Shown here piece after piece: positions 27,285 to 35,326 of a stretch of 64,000 nucleotides of DNA. Origin of the DNA: Nocardioides xinjiangensis. Its GTDB lineage: Bacteria; Actinomycetota; Actinomycetes; Propionibacteriales; Nocardioidaceae. Below the pieces are notes generated by a model that saw nothing but the letters and a program-made list of their open reading frames with translations, was not told where the DNA came from and did not search any database. Location of the stretch: contig NZ_JAFMSY010000001.1 of the NCBI RefSeq assembly GCF_017916455.1, forward strand, positions 1,409,977 through 1,473,976. The letters are read 5' to 3'. Made by a program: the position numbers and the translations under genes. Within the stretch, counting starts at the first letter, position 1. Each line of letters starts with the position of its first letter.

Positions 27285-27533
27285 CGAGCAGGCGCCAATG
27301 TCCCGGGATCTCCCGTCGAGTCGGCGCCAGTGTCCCGCCACCCCGGGGCGAGTCGGCGCCAGTGTCCCGCCACCTTGCGGCGAGGCGGCCCCAGTGTCCC
27401 GTAGTTCGCTGGGACACAAGCGCCCACTCGGCCCCCAATGCTGGGACGCACGCGCCCACTCGGGCCGCGATGCTGGGACGCACGCGCCCACTCGGGCCGC
27501 GATGTGGGGACGCAGGCGCCCAGTCGCCCCTGC
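27285..27533. repeat. 32-bp-periodic repeat array, four units in each orientation
   Basis: The left half has four units with GGCGCCA.TGTCCCG starting at 27291, 27323, 27355 and 27387. The right half has four opposite units beginning CTGGGACGCACGCGCCCACT at 27409, 27441, 27473 and 27505 (first and last diverged). Every step is exactly 32 bp. The halves face each other around 27400-27408 and can form a large cruciform. It fills the gap between convergent genes, and I see no credible gene inside. Confidence 0.9.
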
Positions 27534-28208
27534 TCAGGTGACGCGGCGGCGGGTGTTCCCCAGGTGCAGCCGCATCGCCGCCCGTGCGGTCTCCGCGTCG
27601 CCCGCGAGCACGGCTGCGGCGACGTTGTCGTGCTCACGCTGGACGCGCTCGACGTGGGTGGCGTCGGTCATGGAGTACGCCTCGCCCAGGCGGGTGCGCG
27701 GCAGCATGATCATCATCGGGCCGAGCGAGCCCATCAGGTCGACGTAGAAGCGGTTGCCGGTCGCTCGGGCGACGGCGAGGTGGAAGGCGAAGTCCGCCTC
27801 GACCGCGCCCTCGTGCCCGGAACGGACGAAGCCGGAGAGCGCCTCCTCGATCGAGGTGGCGTCGGCCGACGTGTGGTGCACCGCCGCCAGCGCGGCCGCC
27901 TCGCTCTCGACGCCGATGCGGAAGTCGAGCATCGCCAGCACGTCGGCGTGCGTGCGGATGGCGGACGCCTCGACGCTGAACGACGAGGCCTCGGGCACCG
28001 CGAGCACGAAGGACCCGCGGCCCTGCTGGGTCTCCACCAGCCCCTCGGCCCGGAGCCGGGTCACCGCCTCGCGCACCACGGTGCGGGAGACGGCGTACTC
28101 CTCGATGAGCTCGGCCTCGGAGGGCAGCTTGGCGCCCGGGGCGAGGTCGCCGGCCAGGATCTTGTCCTTGAGGCCGGCGACCACGCGCTGGGCGAGCGTG
28201 GTGGTCAC
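27534..28208 (-). CDS. GntR-family regulator, FadR subfamily
   Basis: A 224-residue regulator. The winged helix has LPSEAELIEEYAVSRTVVREAVTRL (about 28-52), with FCD-domain helices after residue 80 and metal-site residues such as FRIGVESEAA, EADFAFHLAVA and EHDNVAAAV. FadR-type members respond to small carboxylates. GTG 28208 overlaps the stop of the talarate dehydratase-like gene, so it probably autoregulates this pair and controls the divergent hydroxyacid dehydrogenase gene. Confidence 0.9.
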   Translation of the reverse strand: MTTTLAQRVVAGLKDKILAGDLAPGAKLPSEAELIEEYAVSRTVVREAVTRLRAEGLVETQQGRGSFVLAVPEASSFSVEASAIRTHADVLAMLDFRIGVESEAAALAAVHHTSADATSIEEALSGFVRSGHEGAVEADFAFHLAVARATGNRFYVDLMGSLGPMMIMLPRTRLGEAYSMTDATHVERVQREHDNVAAAVLAGDAETARAAMRLHLGNTRRRVT

Positions 28209-29365
28209 GCGCCGAAGGTAGCGGTCTCCACGGTGAGCGAGCGCATCTCCTCGGTCAGCGTGAAGCCGAGGCCCGGGCGGTCCGGCACGAAGATCCGGCC
28301 GTCGCGGATGTCGATGCGCTCCTCGAAGAGCGGGTTGAGCCACTCGAAGTGCTCGACCCACGGCTCGGTGGGGTACGTCGCCGCGAGGTGGAGGTGGATC
28401 TCCATCGCGTAGTGCGGCGCGAGGTCGAGGCGGCGGTGCGCGGCGAGCGTGGCGAAGCGGAGGAACGGCGTGATGCCGCCGATGCGCGGCGCGTCGGGCT
28501 GCACGATGCCGCGGTAGCCGGCGTCGACCAGGCCCATGTGCTCGTCGACCGAGGTCAGCATCTCACCCGTCGCGATCGGGGTGTCGAAGGCCTGCGACAG
28601 GTCGGCGTGGCCGGTGTGGTCCCAGGCGTCGAGCGGCTCCTCGATCCAGACGAGGTCGAACCGCTCGAGCTCGCGGCACATCCGGCGGGCGCGGGCGCGG
28701 TCCCACTGCTGGTTGGCGTCGACCATGAGCGGACCGTCGCCGAGGTGCTCGCGCAGGGCGGCCACCCGGCGCAGGTCCTCGCGCCAGTCGGGTTGGCCGA
28801 CCTTGATCTTGATGCCGCCGATGCCGGAGGCGAGCGAGGCGGTGGCCTTGTCCTTGATCTCCTCGACCGAGGCCTGGAGGAAGCCGCCCGAGGTGTTGTA
28901 GACGCGGCACGAGTCGCGGTGCGCCCCGAGCAGCTTGGCCAGAGGCAGGCCGGCACGGCGGGCCTTGAGGTCGTGGAGCGCCACGTCGAGCGCAGCCACG
29001 GCCTGCGTCGCGACACCCGAGCGGCCCACCGAGGCCCCGGCCCACATCAGCGACTCGTAGATCTTCGCGATGTCGCTCGGGTCCTGACCGATGGCGACGT
29101 CGACGACCTCCTTGAGGTGGGCGTACTGCGCGCGGCCGCCCGCCCGCTTCGAGTAACTGAACCCCATGCCCTCGAAACCCTGCTCGGTGGTGAGCTCGAC
29201 GAAGAGCATGACCGTCTCGGTGAGTGGCTTCTGGCGACCGGTGAGCACCTTGGCGTCGCTCACCGGGGTCGGCAGGGGGAGCACCACGTGGGAGAGCGTG
29301 ATGCTCCGGATGCGGTCACCGGTGCCGGTCGGGGTCGGTGCCGGCGGGGTGGCGGTCTGGGTCAT
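28205..29365 (-). CDS. L-talarate/galactarate dehydratase-like enolase-superfamily enzyme
   Basis: A 386-residue mandelate-racemase subgroup enzyme. GFSYSKRAGGRAQYAH (68-83) matches the talarate/galactarate dehydratase loop. The KxK base is KIKVG (K186/K188). Metal ligands are D216, E242 and E268, and the His-Asp dyad uses H318 (LAPHYAMEIH) and a nearby aspartate. It would dehydrate or epimerise galactarate or talarate, feeding KdgD. It is co-transcribed with the FadR-type regulator and divergent from the hydroxyacid dehydrogenase. Confidence 0.82.
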   Translation of the reverse strand: MTQTATPPAPTPTGTGDRIRSITLSHVVLPLPTPVSDAKVLTGRQKPLTETVMLFVELTTEQGFEGMGFSYSKRAGGRAQYAHLKEVVDVAIGQDPSDIAKIYESLMWAGASVGRSGVATQAVAALDVALHDLKARRAGLPLAKLLGAHRDSCRVYNTSGGFLQASVEEIKDKATASLASGIGGIKIKVGQPDWREDLRRVAALREHLGDGPLMVDANQQWDRARARRMCRELERFDLVWIEEPLDAWDHTGHADLSQAFDTPIATGEMLTSVDEHMGLVDAGYRGIVQPDAPRIGGITPFLRFATLAAHRRLDLAPHYAMEIHLHLAATYPTEPWVEHFEWLNPLFEERIDIRDGRIFVPDRPGLGFTLTEEMRSLTVETATFGA

Positions 29366-29388
29366 GGGGGTTCCTCGGGTCGAGCCTG

Positions 29389-29423
29389 ACTTGTATGATG
29401 AGTGTGCAACTTGTTACATGAGT
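29389..29423. promoter_or_regulatory. Paired operator-like repeats in the divergent promoter
   Basis: ACTTGTATGATGAGT (29389-29403) and ACTTGTTACATGAGT (29409-29423) match at 12 of 15 bases with a 20-base period, so they lie on one DNA face. Each is a partial dyad ACTTGT-N3-ATGAGT, similar in type to FadR/GntR sites. They sit between the talarate dehydratase and hydroxyacid dehydrogenase genes. Confidence 0.6.
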
Positions 29424-29454
29424 CAGTCAACCCCGTCCCGCGAGGAGCCCACCG

Positions 29455-30687
29455 ATGACGCAGCTCAGCAGCCGCCGCCAGGTCCCGCGGTGGCGGGACC
29501 TCGAGCCCTTCCTCCGTCCGCGACCGCTCGAGCGCGACGTCGTACGCCGCCGGCTCGCGCGCTGCCTGTCGGTCGACGACGTCGAGCGCCTCGCGCGCCG
29601 CCGGGTGCCCGGCGCGGTCTGGGACTACGTCGCCGGCGGGTCGGACTCGGAGATCGCCATGCGCCGCAACCGCGACGCCTTCGACCGCGTCGAGCTCCGC
29701 CCGACCGCCTTCAGCCAGGTAGCCGAGCCCGAACTCGCGACCACGCTCCTCGGGCGCCCGGCAGCGGCCCCGATCGCGCTGGCCCCGACCGGGTACACGC
29801 GCCTGGGCCACCACACCGGGGAGCGGGCCGTCGCGGCTGCGGCGGAGCGCGCCGGGCTGCCGTACACCCTCTCGACCTACGCCACGACCTCGATCACCGA
29901 CGTCGCGCGGGCCGCACCGGGCGGTCGCAACTGGTTCCAGGTGTACCTGATGAAGGACCGCGCGGTCACCGGGGCGCACCTCGACGAGGCGCGCGCCCAG
30001 GGGTTCGAGGCGCTGGTGCTCACCATCGACACGACGGTCACCGGGATGAAGCGCAAGGACAAGCTGAACGGCTTCGCGATCCCGCCACAGCTCACGGCGC
30101 GCACGATGGCCGGGATGGCCAGGCACCCTCGCTGGGTCGCCGACATACTCACGACCGAGCCGCTGAGCTTCGCGACCTTCCCGGCGGGCTCGGAGTACGC
30201 CCGCTGGGGCATGTCCAACCAGCTGCGCGAGCAGCAGATCCGCCCCGCGGATGTCACGTGGCTGCGCGAGCGGTGGGATGGCCCCGTCGTGGTCAAGGGC
30301 GTCCAGTCGGTCGGCGACGCTGTCGCCGCGGTCGACGCCGGGGCGGACGCCATCGTGCTGTCCAACCACGGCGGACGCCAGCTCGACCGCGCCCCGGTTC
30401 CCCTGGAGCTGCTCCCGCAGGTCGTCGAGGCGGTCTCAGGCCGCACGGAGGTCTGGCTGGACTCGGGCGTGCGCAGCGGGGGCGACGTGGTGGCGGCGGT
30501 GGCCCTCGGCGCCACCGGCGTGATGGTCGGCCGGGCCTACCTCTACGGCCTGATGGTCGGTGGGGAGCGCGGCGTGACCCACGTGCTCGACCTGCTCGCC
30601 GAGGAGATGCGCCGCGCGATGTGCATGCTCGGCACGCCCACGATCGCCGACCTCACGCCCGAGCACGCACGGCTGCGGGACCGATGA
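29455..30687 (+). CDS. lldD: FMN-dependent alpha-hydroxyacid dehydrogenase (L-lactate dehydrogenase type)
   Basis: A 410-residue flavoprotein of the glycolate oxidase/LldD family. FMN contacts appear at ALAPTGYTRLGH, and the catalytic histidine is H305 in SNHGGRQLD. The lysine in VVVKGVQS and the DSGVRSGGDVVAA phosphate loop are in place. It oxidises an L-2-hydroxyacid such as lactate to the 2-oxoacid. The start ATG follows CGAGGAG. Its promoter carries the two FadR-like repeats, so it may be regulated with the sugar-acid genes. The exact acid is uncertain. Confidence 0.9.
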   Translation: MTQLSSRRQVPRWRDLEPFLRPRPLERDVVRRRLARCLSVDDVERLARRRVPGAVWDYVAGGSDSEIAMRRNRDAFDRVELRPTAFSQVAEPELATTLLGRPAAAPIALAPTGYTRLGHHTGERAVAAAAERAGLPYTLSTYATTSITDVARAAPGGRNWFQVYLMKDRAVTGAHLDEARAQGFEALVLTIDTTVTGMKRKDKLNGFAIPPQLTARTMAGMARHPRWVADILTTEPLSFATFPAGSEYARWGMSNQLREQQIRPADVTWLRERWDGPVVVKGVQSVGDAVAAVDAGADAIVLSNHGGRQLDRAPVPLELLPQVVEAVSGRTEVWLDSGVRSGGDVVAAVALGATGVMVGRAYLYGLMVGGERGVTHVLDLLAEEMRRAMCMLGTPTIADLTPEHARLRDR

Positions 30688-30689
30688 CC

Positions 30690-31622
30690 TCATCCGACGG
30701 GGGTGACCAGCTCGCCGCGCTCGAGGAAGGCGTCGATGTTGGCGAGCACGAGCCGGCCCATCGCCTCCCGGGTCTCGGTGGTCGCACTGCCGACGTGCGG
30801 CAGCAGCACCACGTCGTCGCGCCGCAGCAGCGCCTCGGGCACGTGCGGCTCGTCGGCGAAGACGTCGAGCCCGGCCCCGGCGATCCGGCCGTCCTCGAGC
30901 GCGGCCACCAGCGCGTCCTCGTCGACGACCGAGCCCCGCGCGACGTTGACGAGGTAGCCCTCGGGGCCCAGCGCGTCGAGGACCGCTGCGTCGACGAGCT
31001 TGTCGGTACCCGCTCCGCCGGGCGTGAGGACCACCAGCACGTCGCTCGCGGCGGCGAGCTCGACGGGGCTCGGGTGGTAGGCCCACGCGACGGCCTTGCG
31101 GCTGCGGGAGTGGTAGTGGATCTCGGCCCCGAAGGCCTCCAGCCGCTCGGCGGCGGCGGTGCCGATGCGGCCGAGGCCGAGCACGCCGACCACCGAGCCC
31201 CGCACGTCCCGGGTCAGCGGCACCCGCTCGCCGCGCGACCACGCGCCGCTGCGGACGAACCGGTCCGCCGCGGTGATCCCGCGCAGCACGTCGACGACCA
31301 GGGCGGCCGCCAGGTCGGCGACGGCGTCGGTCAGCACGTCGGGGGTGTTGGACACGACGATGCCGCGGCGGGTCGCCTCGGCCACGTCGACGTTGTCGTA
31401 GCCGACGCCGAAGTTGGCGATCGCCCGCAGGTCCGGCAGCGCGTCCAGCTCGGCCGCGCCCACCTTCGCGCCGCCGCCCACGACCGCGACCTCGACGCCT
31501 GCCGGGTCGGCGAGGTCGGCGAGCCGCGGGGCGGCGTACCGCTCCGTCAGCCACTCGCGCACGAACGGCATGAGCCCGCCGAGCTGGACGACGCGGACCT
31601 GGTGCGTGGTGTCGGTGGTCAC
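30690..31622 (-). CDS. NAD(P)-dependent D-2-hydroxyacid dehydrogenase
   Basis: A 310-residue dehydrogenase of the D-isomer-specific family. The Rossmann loop is GLGRIGTAAAERL, the catalytic arginine is in NVARGSVVDE, the glutamate in DVFADEPHVPEAL and the histidine in LLPHVGSAT. It would interconvert glyoxylate/hydroxypyruvate or another 2-oxoacid with its D-hydroxyacid. It is convergent with lldD (2 bases apart). The start GTG 31622 was chosen over upstream codons because the VRVVQLGG strand begins right after it. Confidence 0.88.
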   Translation of the reverse strand: MTTDTTHQVRVVQLGGLMPFVREWLTERYAAPRLADLADPAGVEVAVVGGGAKVGAAELDALPDLRAIANFGVGYDNVDVAEATRRGIVVSNTPDVLTDAVADLAAALVVDVLRGITAADRFVRSGAWSRGERVPLTRDVRGSVVGVLGLGRIGTAAAERLEAFGAEIHYHSRSRKAVAWAYHPSPVELAAASDVLVVLTPGGAGTDKLVDAAVLDALGPEGYLVNVARGSVVDEDALVAALEDGRIAGAGLDVFADEPHVPEALLRRDDVVLLPHVGSATTETREAMGRLVLANIDAFLERGELVTPVG

Positions 31623-31714
31623 CGCGCCATCCTTGCCGTGCGGCGGTCGTCGCGTCCAAGACGAGCTCGACATCGCGCGATACCCCGTGCGGCGCAGAGG
31701 GAGAGGGAGCCCGC

Positions 31715-32626
31715 GTGGGTCTGCTGATCGGCTTCACCACGATCCTCCTCGTCATCGCCGCCGGCGCCGCCCTGGCCCACGTCGGCGTGCTCGACAGCCG
31801 CTCGCAGCGCACCCTCGGCGAGATCGCGTTCTTCGTGGCGTCGCCGGCCCTGATGGTGGTGACGATCAGCGAGGTCCACCTCGAGGCGGCCGCGGCCAAC
31901 CTAATCGCCTCGAGCGTCTCGCTCGGCGCGTGCTTCTGGGCGTACGTCGCCATCGCCCGGCTGCGGTGGCGCCTCGACACCGGCGCGCTGCTCATCGGGG
32001 CGCTGTCGGCGTCCTACGTCAACGCCGGCAACCTCGGCATCGCGATCGCGGCCTACGTCGTCGGCGACATCACGGTCGTCGTGCCGACGCTGCTGGTGCA
32101 GATGCTGCTCGTGCAGCCCGTCGCGCTGGTCGTCCTCGACCGGGTCACCGGCCGCGGCGACGGCGTGCGCGCCGCCGTCCGCCGCCTCGTCACCAACCCC
32201 CTCACCGTCGCCGCCCTCCTCGGCCTGGTGCTCGCGGTCACCGGGTGGCGCCTGCCCGCCCCGGTGCTGTCGCCGCTCGAGCTGCTCGCGGGCGCGGCGA
32301 TCCCCCTCATGCTGATGTCGTACGGCGCTGCGCTCCGGCTGAGCCCGCCCGTCGGCAGGGCCGGCCACAACGGCGAGGTCCTCCTCGTCACAGGCCTCAA
32401 GATGGCGGTCATGCCGGTCGTCGCCTGGCTCGTCGGCGTCGGCCTCGGGCTCGACGGCCCGGTCCTGCTCGGCGTGGTCATCACCGCCGCCCTGCCCACC
32501 GCGCAGAACATCTTCCTGCACGCCACCCGCTACCGCGTGGGCGAGGACGTCGCACGCGAGACCATCCTGATCACCACCCTGGCCTCGCTGCCCACCGCGC
32601 TGCTCGTCGCGGTGCTGCTGGGCTGA
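31715..32626 (+). CDS. AEC-family (auxin efflux carrier) permease
   Basis: A 303-residue permease with about ten helices. It has the family bundle start LLVIAAGAALAHVGVLD, the N-A-G-N in ASYVNAGNLGIAI and a late GVVITAALPTAQNIFLHA with the conserved N after a broken helix. AEC members carry malonate, malate or lactate. Its neighbours are hydroxyacid dehydrogenases, so transport of a 2-hydroxyacid is plausible. GTG 31715 follows GAGGGAG and precedes the FAD dehydrogenase gene by 20 bases. Confidence 0.88.
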   Translation: MGLLIGFTTILLVIAAGAALAHVGVLDSRSQRTLGEIAFFVASPALMVVTISEVHLEAAAANLIASSVSLGACFWAYVAIARLRWRLDTGALLIGALSASYVNAGNLGIAIAAYVVGDITVVVPTLLVQMLLVQPVALVVLDRVTGRGDGVRAAVRRLVTNPLTVAALLGLVLAVTGWRLPAPVLSPLELLAGAAIPLMLMSYGAALRLSPPVGRAGHNGEVLLVTGLKMAVMPVVAWLVGVGLGLDGPVLLGVVITAALPTAQNIFLHATRYRVGEDVARETILITTLASLPTALLVAVLLG

Positions 32627-32646
32627 GACCCACCGAGGAGACCACC

Positions 32647-34056
32647 GTGACCGACCTGCTCGAGCAGCTGCGCGCCGCTGTCGGCGACGCCCACGTCCTG
32701 ACCGACCCCGAGGACGTCGCGGCGTACGTCGTCGACTGGACCGGCGTCCACACGGGGCGCGCGCTCGCGGTCGTGCGCCCCGGCTCCACCGACGAGGTGG
32801 CGGCGGTCGTGCGCGCCTGTCGCGGGGCACGCGCGCCGATCGTCCCGCAGGGCGGCAACACCGGACTGGTCGGCGGCGGCGTGCCGGACGGCTCCGGCAG
32901 CCAGGTGGTGCTTTCCCTCGGCCGGATGCGGACCGTCCGTGCCGTCGACCCGGTCGCGGGCACGGTCACCGTCGACGCCGGGGTGGTGCTGGCGGACGTG
33001 CAGGCCGCGGCGGAGGCGGCCGGTCGGCTCTTCCCGATGTCACTGGGCTCCGAGGGCAGCTGCACGATCGGCGGCAACCTCGCCACCAACGCGGGCGGCA
33101 CCGCGGTGCTGCGCTACGGGATGACCCGCGAGCTGGTGCTGGGCCTGGAGGTCGTGCTCCCCGACGGGCGGGTGTGGGACGGGCTGCGAGGCCTGCGCAA
33201 GGACAACACCGGCTACGACCTCACCCAGCTGTTCGTCGGGTCGGAGGGCACGCTCGGCGTGATCACCGGGGCGGTCCTCCGGCTCTTCCCGGCCACCCCG
33301 CGGCACGCCACCGCCTGGGTGGCGGTACCCGACGTCGCGGCCGCGGTGGCGCTGCTCGCGGTCGCCCAGGAGCGGGCGGGGGCCCACCTCACCACCTTCG
33401 AGATCGCCAACCGGCAGGCCCTCGACCTCGTCCTCGCCCACCTGCCGGGCGCCGTCGACCCGCTCGACGAGCCGAGCGACTGGTACGTCCTCGTCGAGCT
33501 CGCCGCGACCGAGGCGGACCACGGGCTCGACGACACCCTCGAGGCGGTCCTCGGGGAGGCGGTCGAGACGGGGCTGGCCACCGACGCCGCGATCGCCGGC
33601 AGCCGCGCGCAGCGCTCGGCGCTCTGGTCGCTGCGCGAGGGCATCTCCGAGGTGCAGAAGGTCGAGGGGGCCACCCTGAAGCACGACGTCACCCTGCCGA
33701 TCGCCGACCTCGCCGCCTGGACCGACGCCATGGGCCCGCGGCTGCAGCAGATCCTGCCGGGTGTGCGGCCGGTGACCTACGGCCACGTCGGCGACGGCAA
33801 CCTGCACTACAACCTGAACGCGCCGGTGGGTCGCGACGACGACCTCCGGGCGGCGGCCGCCCAGCTGTCCACGGCGATCTACGACGCGGTGGCCGCGGCC
33901 GACGGCTCCATCAGCGCCGAGCACGGCCTCGGCCGGACGAAGGCGGCGGCCGCGGCGTCGTACAAGTCCGACGTCGAGGTCGACCTGATGTGGGCGGTCA
34001 AGCGGGCGCTCGACCCGGAGGGCCTGATGAGCCCCGGGGTCCTGGTTCCGGACTGA
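32647..34056 (+). CDS. FAD-linked D-2-hydroxyacid dehydrogenase (GlcD/D-lactate type)
   Basis: A 469-residue VAO-fold flavoprotein. The FAD loop is IVPQGGNTGLVGGGVP (about 65-80). SLGSEGSCTIGGNLATNAGG and VGSEGTLGVITGA complete the PCMH domain. The C-terminal domain has GHVGDGNLHYN (metal-binding His) and SAEHGLG. It oxidises D-lactate, glycolate or D-2-hydroxyglutarate; the choice is not readable. It follows the AEC permease in one operon. Confidence 0.9.
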   Translation: MTDLLEQLRAAVGDAHVLTDPEDVAAYVVDWTGVHTGRALAVVRPGSTDEVAAVVRACRGARAPIVPQGGNTGLVGGGVPDGSGSQVVLSLGRMRTVRAVDPVAGTVTVDAGVVLADVQAAAEAAGRLFPMSLGSEGSCTIGGNLATNAGGTAVLRYGMTRELVLGLEVVLPDGRVWDGLRGLRKDNTGYDLTQLFVGSEGTLGVITGAVLRLFPATPRHATAWVAVPDVAAAVALLAVAQERAGAHLTTFEIANRQALDLVLAHLPGAVDPLDEPSDWYVLVELAATEADHGLDDTLEAVLGEAVETGLATDAAIAGSRAQRSALWSLREGISEVQKVEGATLKHDVTLPIADLAAWTDAMGPRLQQILPGVRPVTYGHVGDGNLHYNLNAPVGRDDDLRAAAAQLSTAIYDAVAAADGSISAEHGLGRTKAAAAASYKSDVEVDLMWAVKRALDPEGLMSPGVLVPD

Positions 34057-34070
34057 TCCGCGCGCCCTCC

Positions 34071-34076
34071 TAGGAT
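34071..34076 (+). promoter_or_regulatory. -10 box of a leaderless promoter
   Basis: TAGGAT lies 7 bases before the GTG at 34084. Confidence 0.55.
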
Positions 34077-34083
34077 TCGCGCC

Positions 34084-35226
34084 GTGAACGACGCGCACGT
34101 CCTGGTCTACTTCGGCGAGGACCCCTCCCGGGCCTACCAGCTCGTCCAGTGGCTCGACGTGCTGGCCGTGCTCGACGCCACCCGCCCGGTCACCGTCGTG
34201 CTGCGCGACCCCGCCGTCGCCAGGCTGCTCGACGGCAGCACCCGCCTGCCCGTGGTCACCGCGGAGTCCTACCCCGAGCTGATGGAGGCCTACGCCGAGC
34301 TCGACGCGAAGGTGGTGCTCTACGTCAACAACTCCCCCACCAACTTCGCCTCCCTCGTCGACAGCCGGATGCTCCACGTGCACATCAACCACGGCGAGAG
34401 CGACAAGCACAGCATGGCCAGCAACAACGCCAAGGCCTACGACCGCGTGCTGGTCGCCGGCGAGGCGGCCGTGCGCCGGCACACCGAGGCGCTGATGGAG
34501 CTCGACACCTCCCGGCTGGTGCGCGTGGGCCGACCGCAGCTCGACCTGCCCCGACGGCCGCTGATCGAGCGCTCGGACCGGCGCACGATCCTCTACGCAC
34601 CGACCTGGGAGGGGGACGCCGACTACAACGACTACACGTCGCTCGACGTGCTCGGCGTGGAGATCGTCCGGGCCGCGCTCGCGGTGCCCGGGGCCCGCCT
34701 GGTCTACAAGCCGCACCCGAAGATCGTCACCAGCCTCACCCCCGCCGTCGCCGAGGCGCACCTGGCCGTCCTCGAGCTCGTCGAGCAGGCCGCCGCCGCG
34801 GACCCGGCCGCCGGGCACACCGCCGTCGTGTCGGGCGACATCCTGGCCGTGATGTCGGACTGCGACCTGCTCGTGTGCGACGTCTCCTCGGTGGGGCTCG
34901 ACTGGCTCTACCTGTGCACGGACCGGCCGCTGGTGCTCACCGACCGGCACGACGACGCCGCCCTGTTCGCGCGCGACGTGCCGGTGAGCCGAGGAGCCGA
35001 CGTGGTCACGGCGCGGACCGTCGCCGACCTCGCCGACCTCCTGGCCGACCGCCTGGAGCAGGACGAGCACCTGCTCGCCCGCCATCAGCTGCGCCGCTTC
35101 TACTTCGACGACCTGGCGGTGGGCGAGAGCACGGTGCGCTTCGTGCGCACCGTCTCCGACCTGTGCGACCGGCGCGACCGGCTGCAGGGGCTCGGCACCG
35201 ACGAGGCGCTGCCCGTCCCGTCCTAG
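34084..35226 (+). CDS. CDP-glycerol glycerophosphotransferase-like protein
   Basis: A 380-residue protein related to TagB/TagF teichoic-acid polymerases (GT-B-like fold). The marks are HINHGESDKHSMASNNAKAYDRVLVAGE (about 99-126), LYAPTWEGD, YKPHPKI and SDCDLLVCDVSSVGLDW, the last resembling the S/T-D-YSS motif of the family. It may add glycerophosphate or a similar group to a wall polymer. The enzyme stands alone, so acceptor and donor are not known. Confidence 0.82.
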   Translation: MNDAHVLVYFGEDPSRAYQLVQWLDVLAVLDATRPVTVVLRDPAVARLLDGSTRLPVVTAESYPELMEAYAELDAKVVLYVNNSPTNFASLVDSRMLHVHINHGESDKHSMASNNAKAYDRVLVAGEAAVRRHTEALMELDTSRLVRVGRPQLDLPRRPLIERSDRRTILYAPTWEGDADYNDYTSLDVLGVEIVRAALAVPGARLVYKPHPKIVTSLTPAVAEAHLAVLELVEQAAAADPAAGHTAVVSGDILAVMSDCDLLVCDVSSVGLDWLYLCTDRPLVLTDRHDDAALFARDVPVSRGADVVTARTVADLADLLADRLEQDEHLLARHQLRRFYFDDLAVGESTVRFVRTVSDLCDRRDRLQGLGTDEALPVPS

Positions 35227-35326
35227 CCGGCCGCACGACCAGCAGGACCGGCAGGACCGGCAGGACCGGAGGGTTTGGGCCCGCCCACCGGGGGCACGAA
35301 GGGCCCGAGAGAGAAGGGGGACTCCC

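Noticed and set aside
27285..27533. Possible CRISPR array
   Set aside because: Units follow each other with no unique spacers, the two halves are inverted, and no cas gene is in the window.
27298..27747. Open frames running through the 32-bp repeat array
   Set aside because: The unit length is not a multiple of three and the products are repeat-derived Pro/Arg/Ser strings without ribosome sites.
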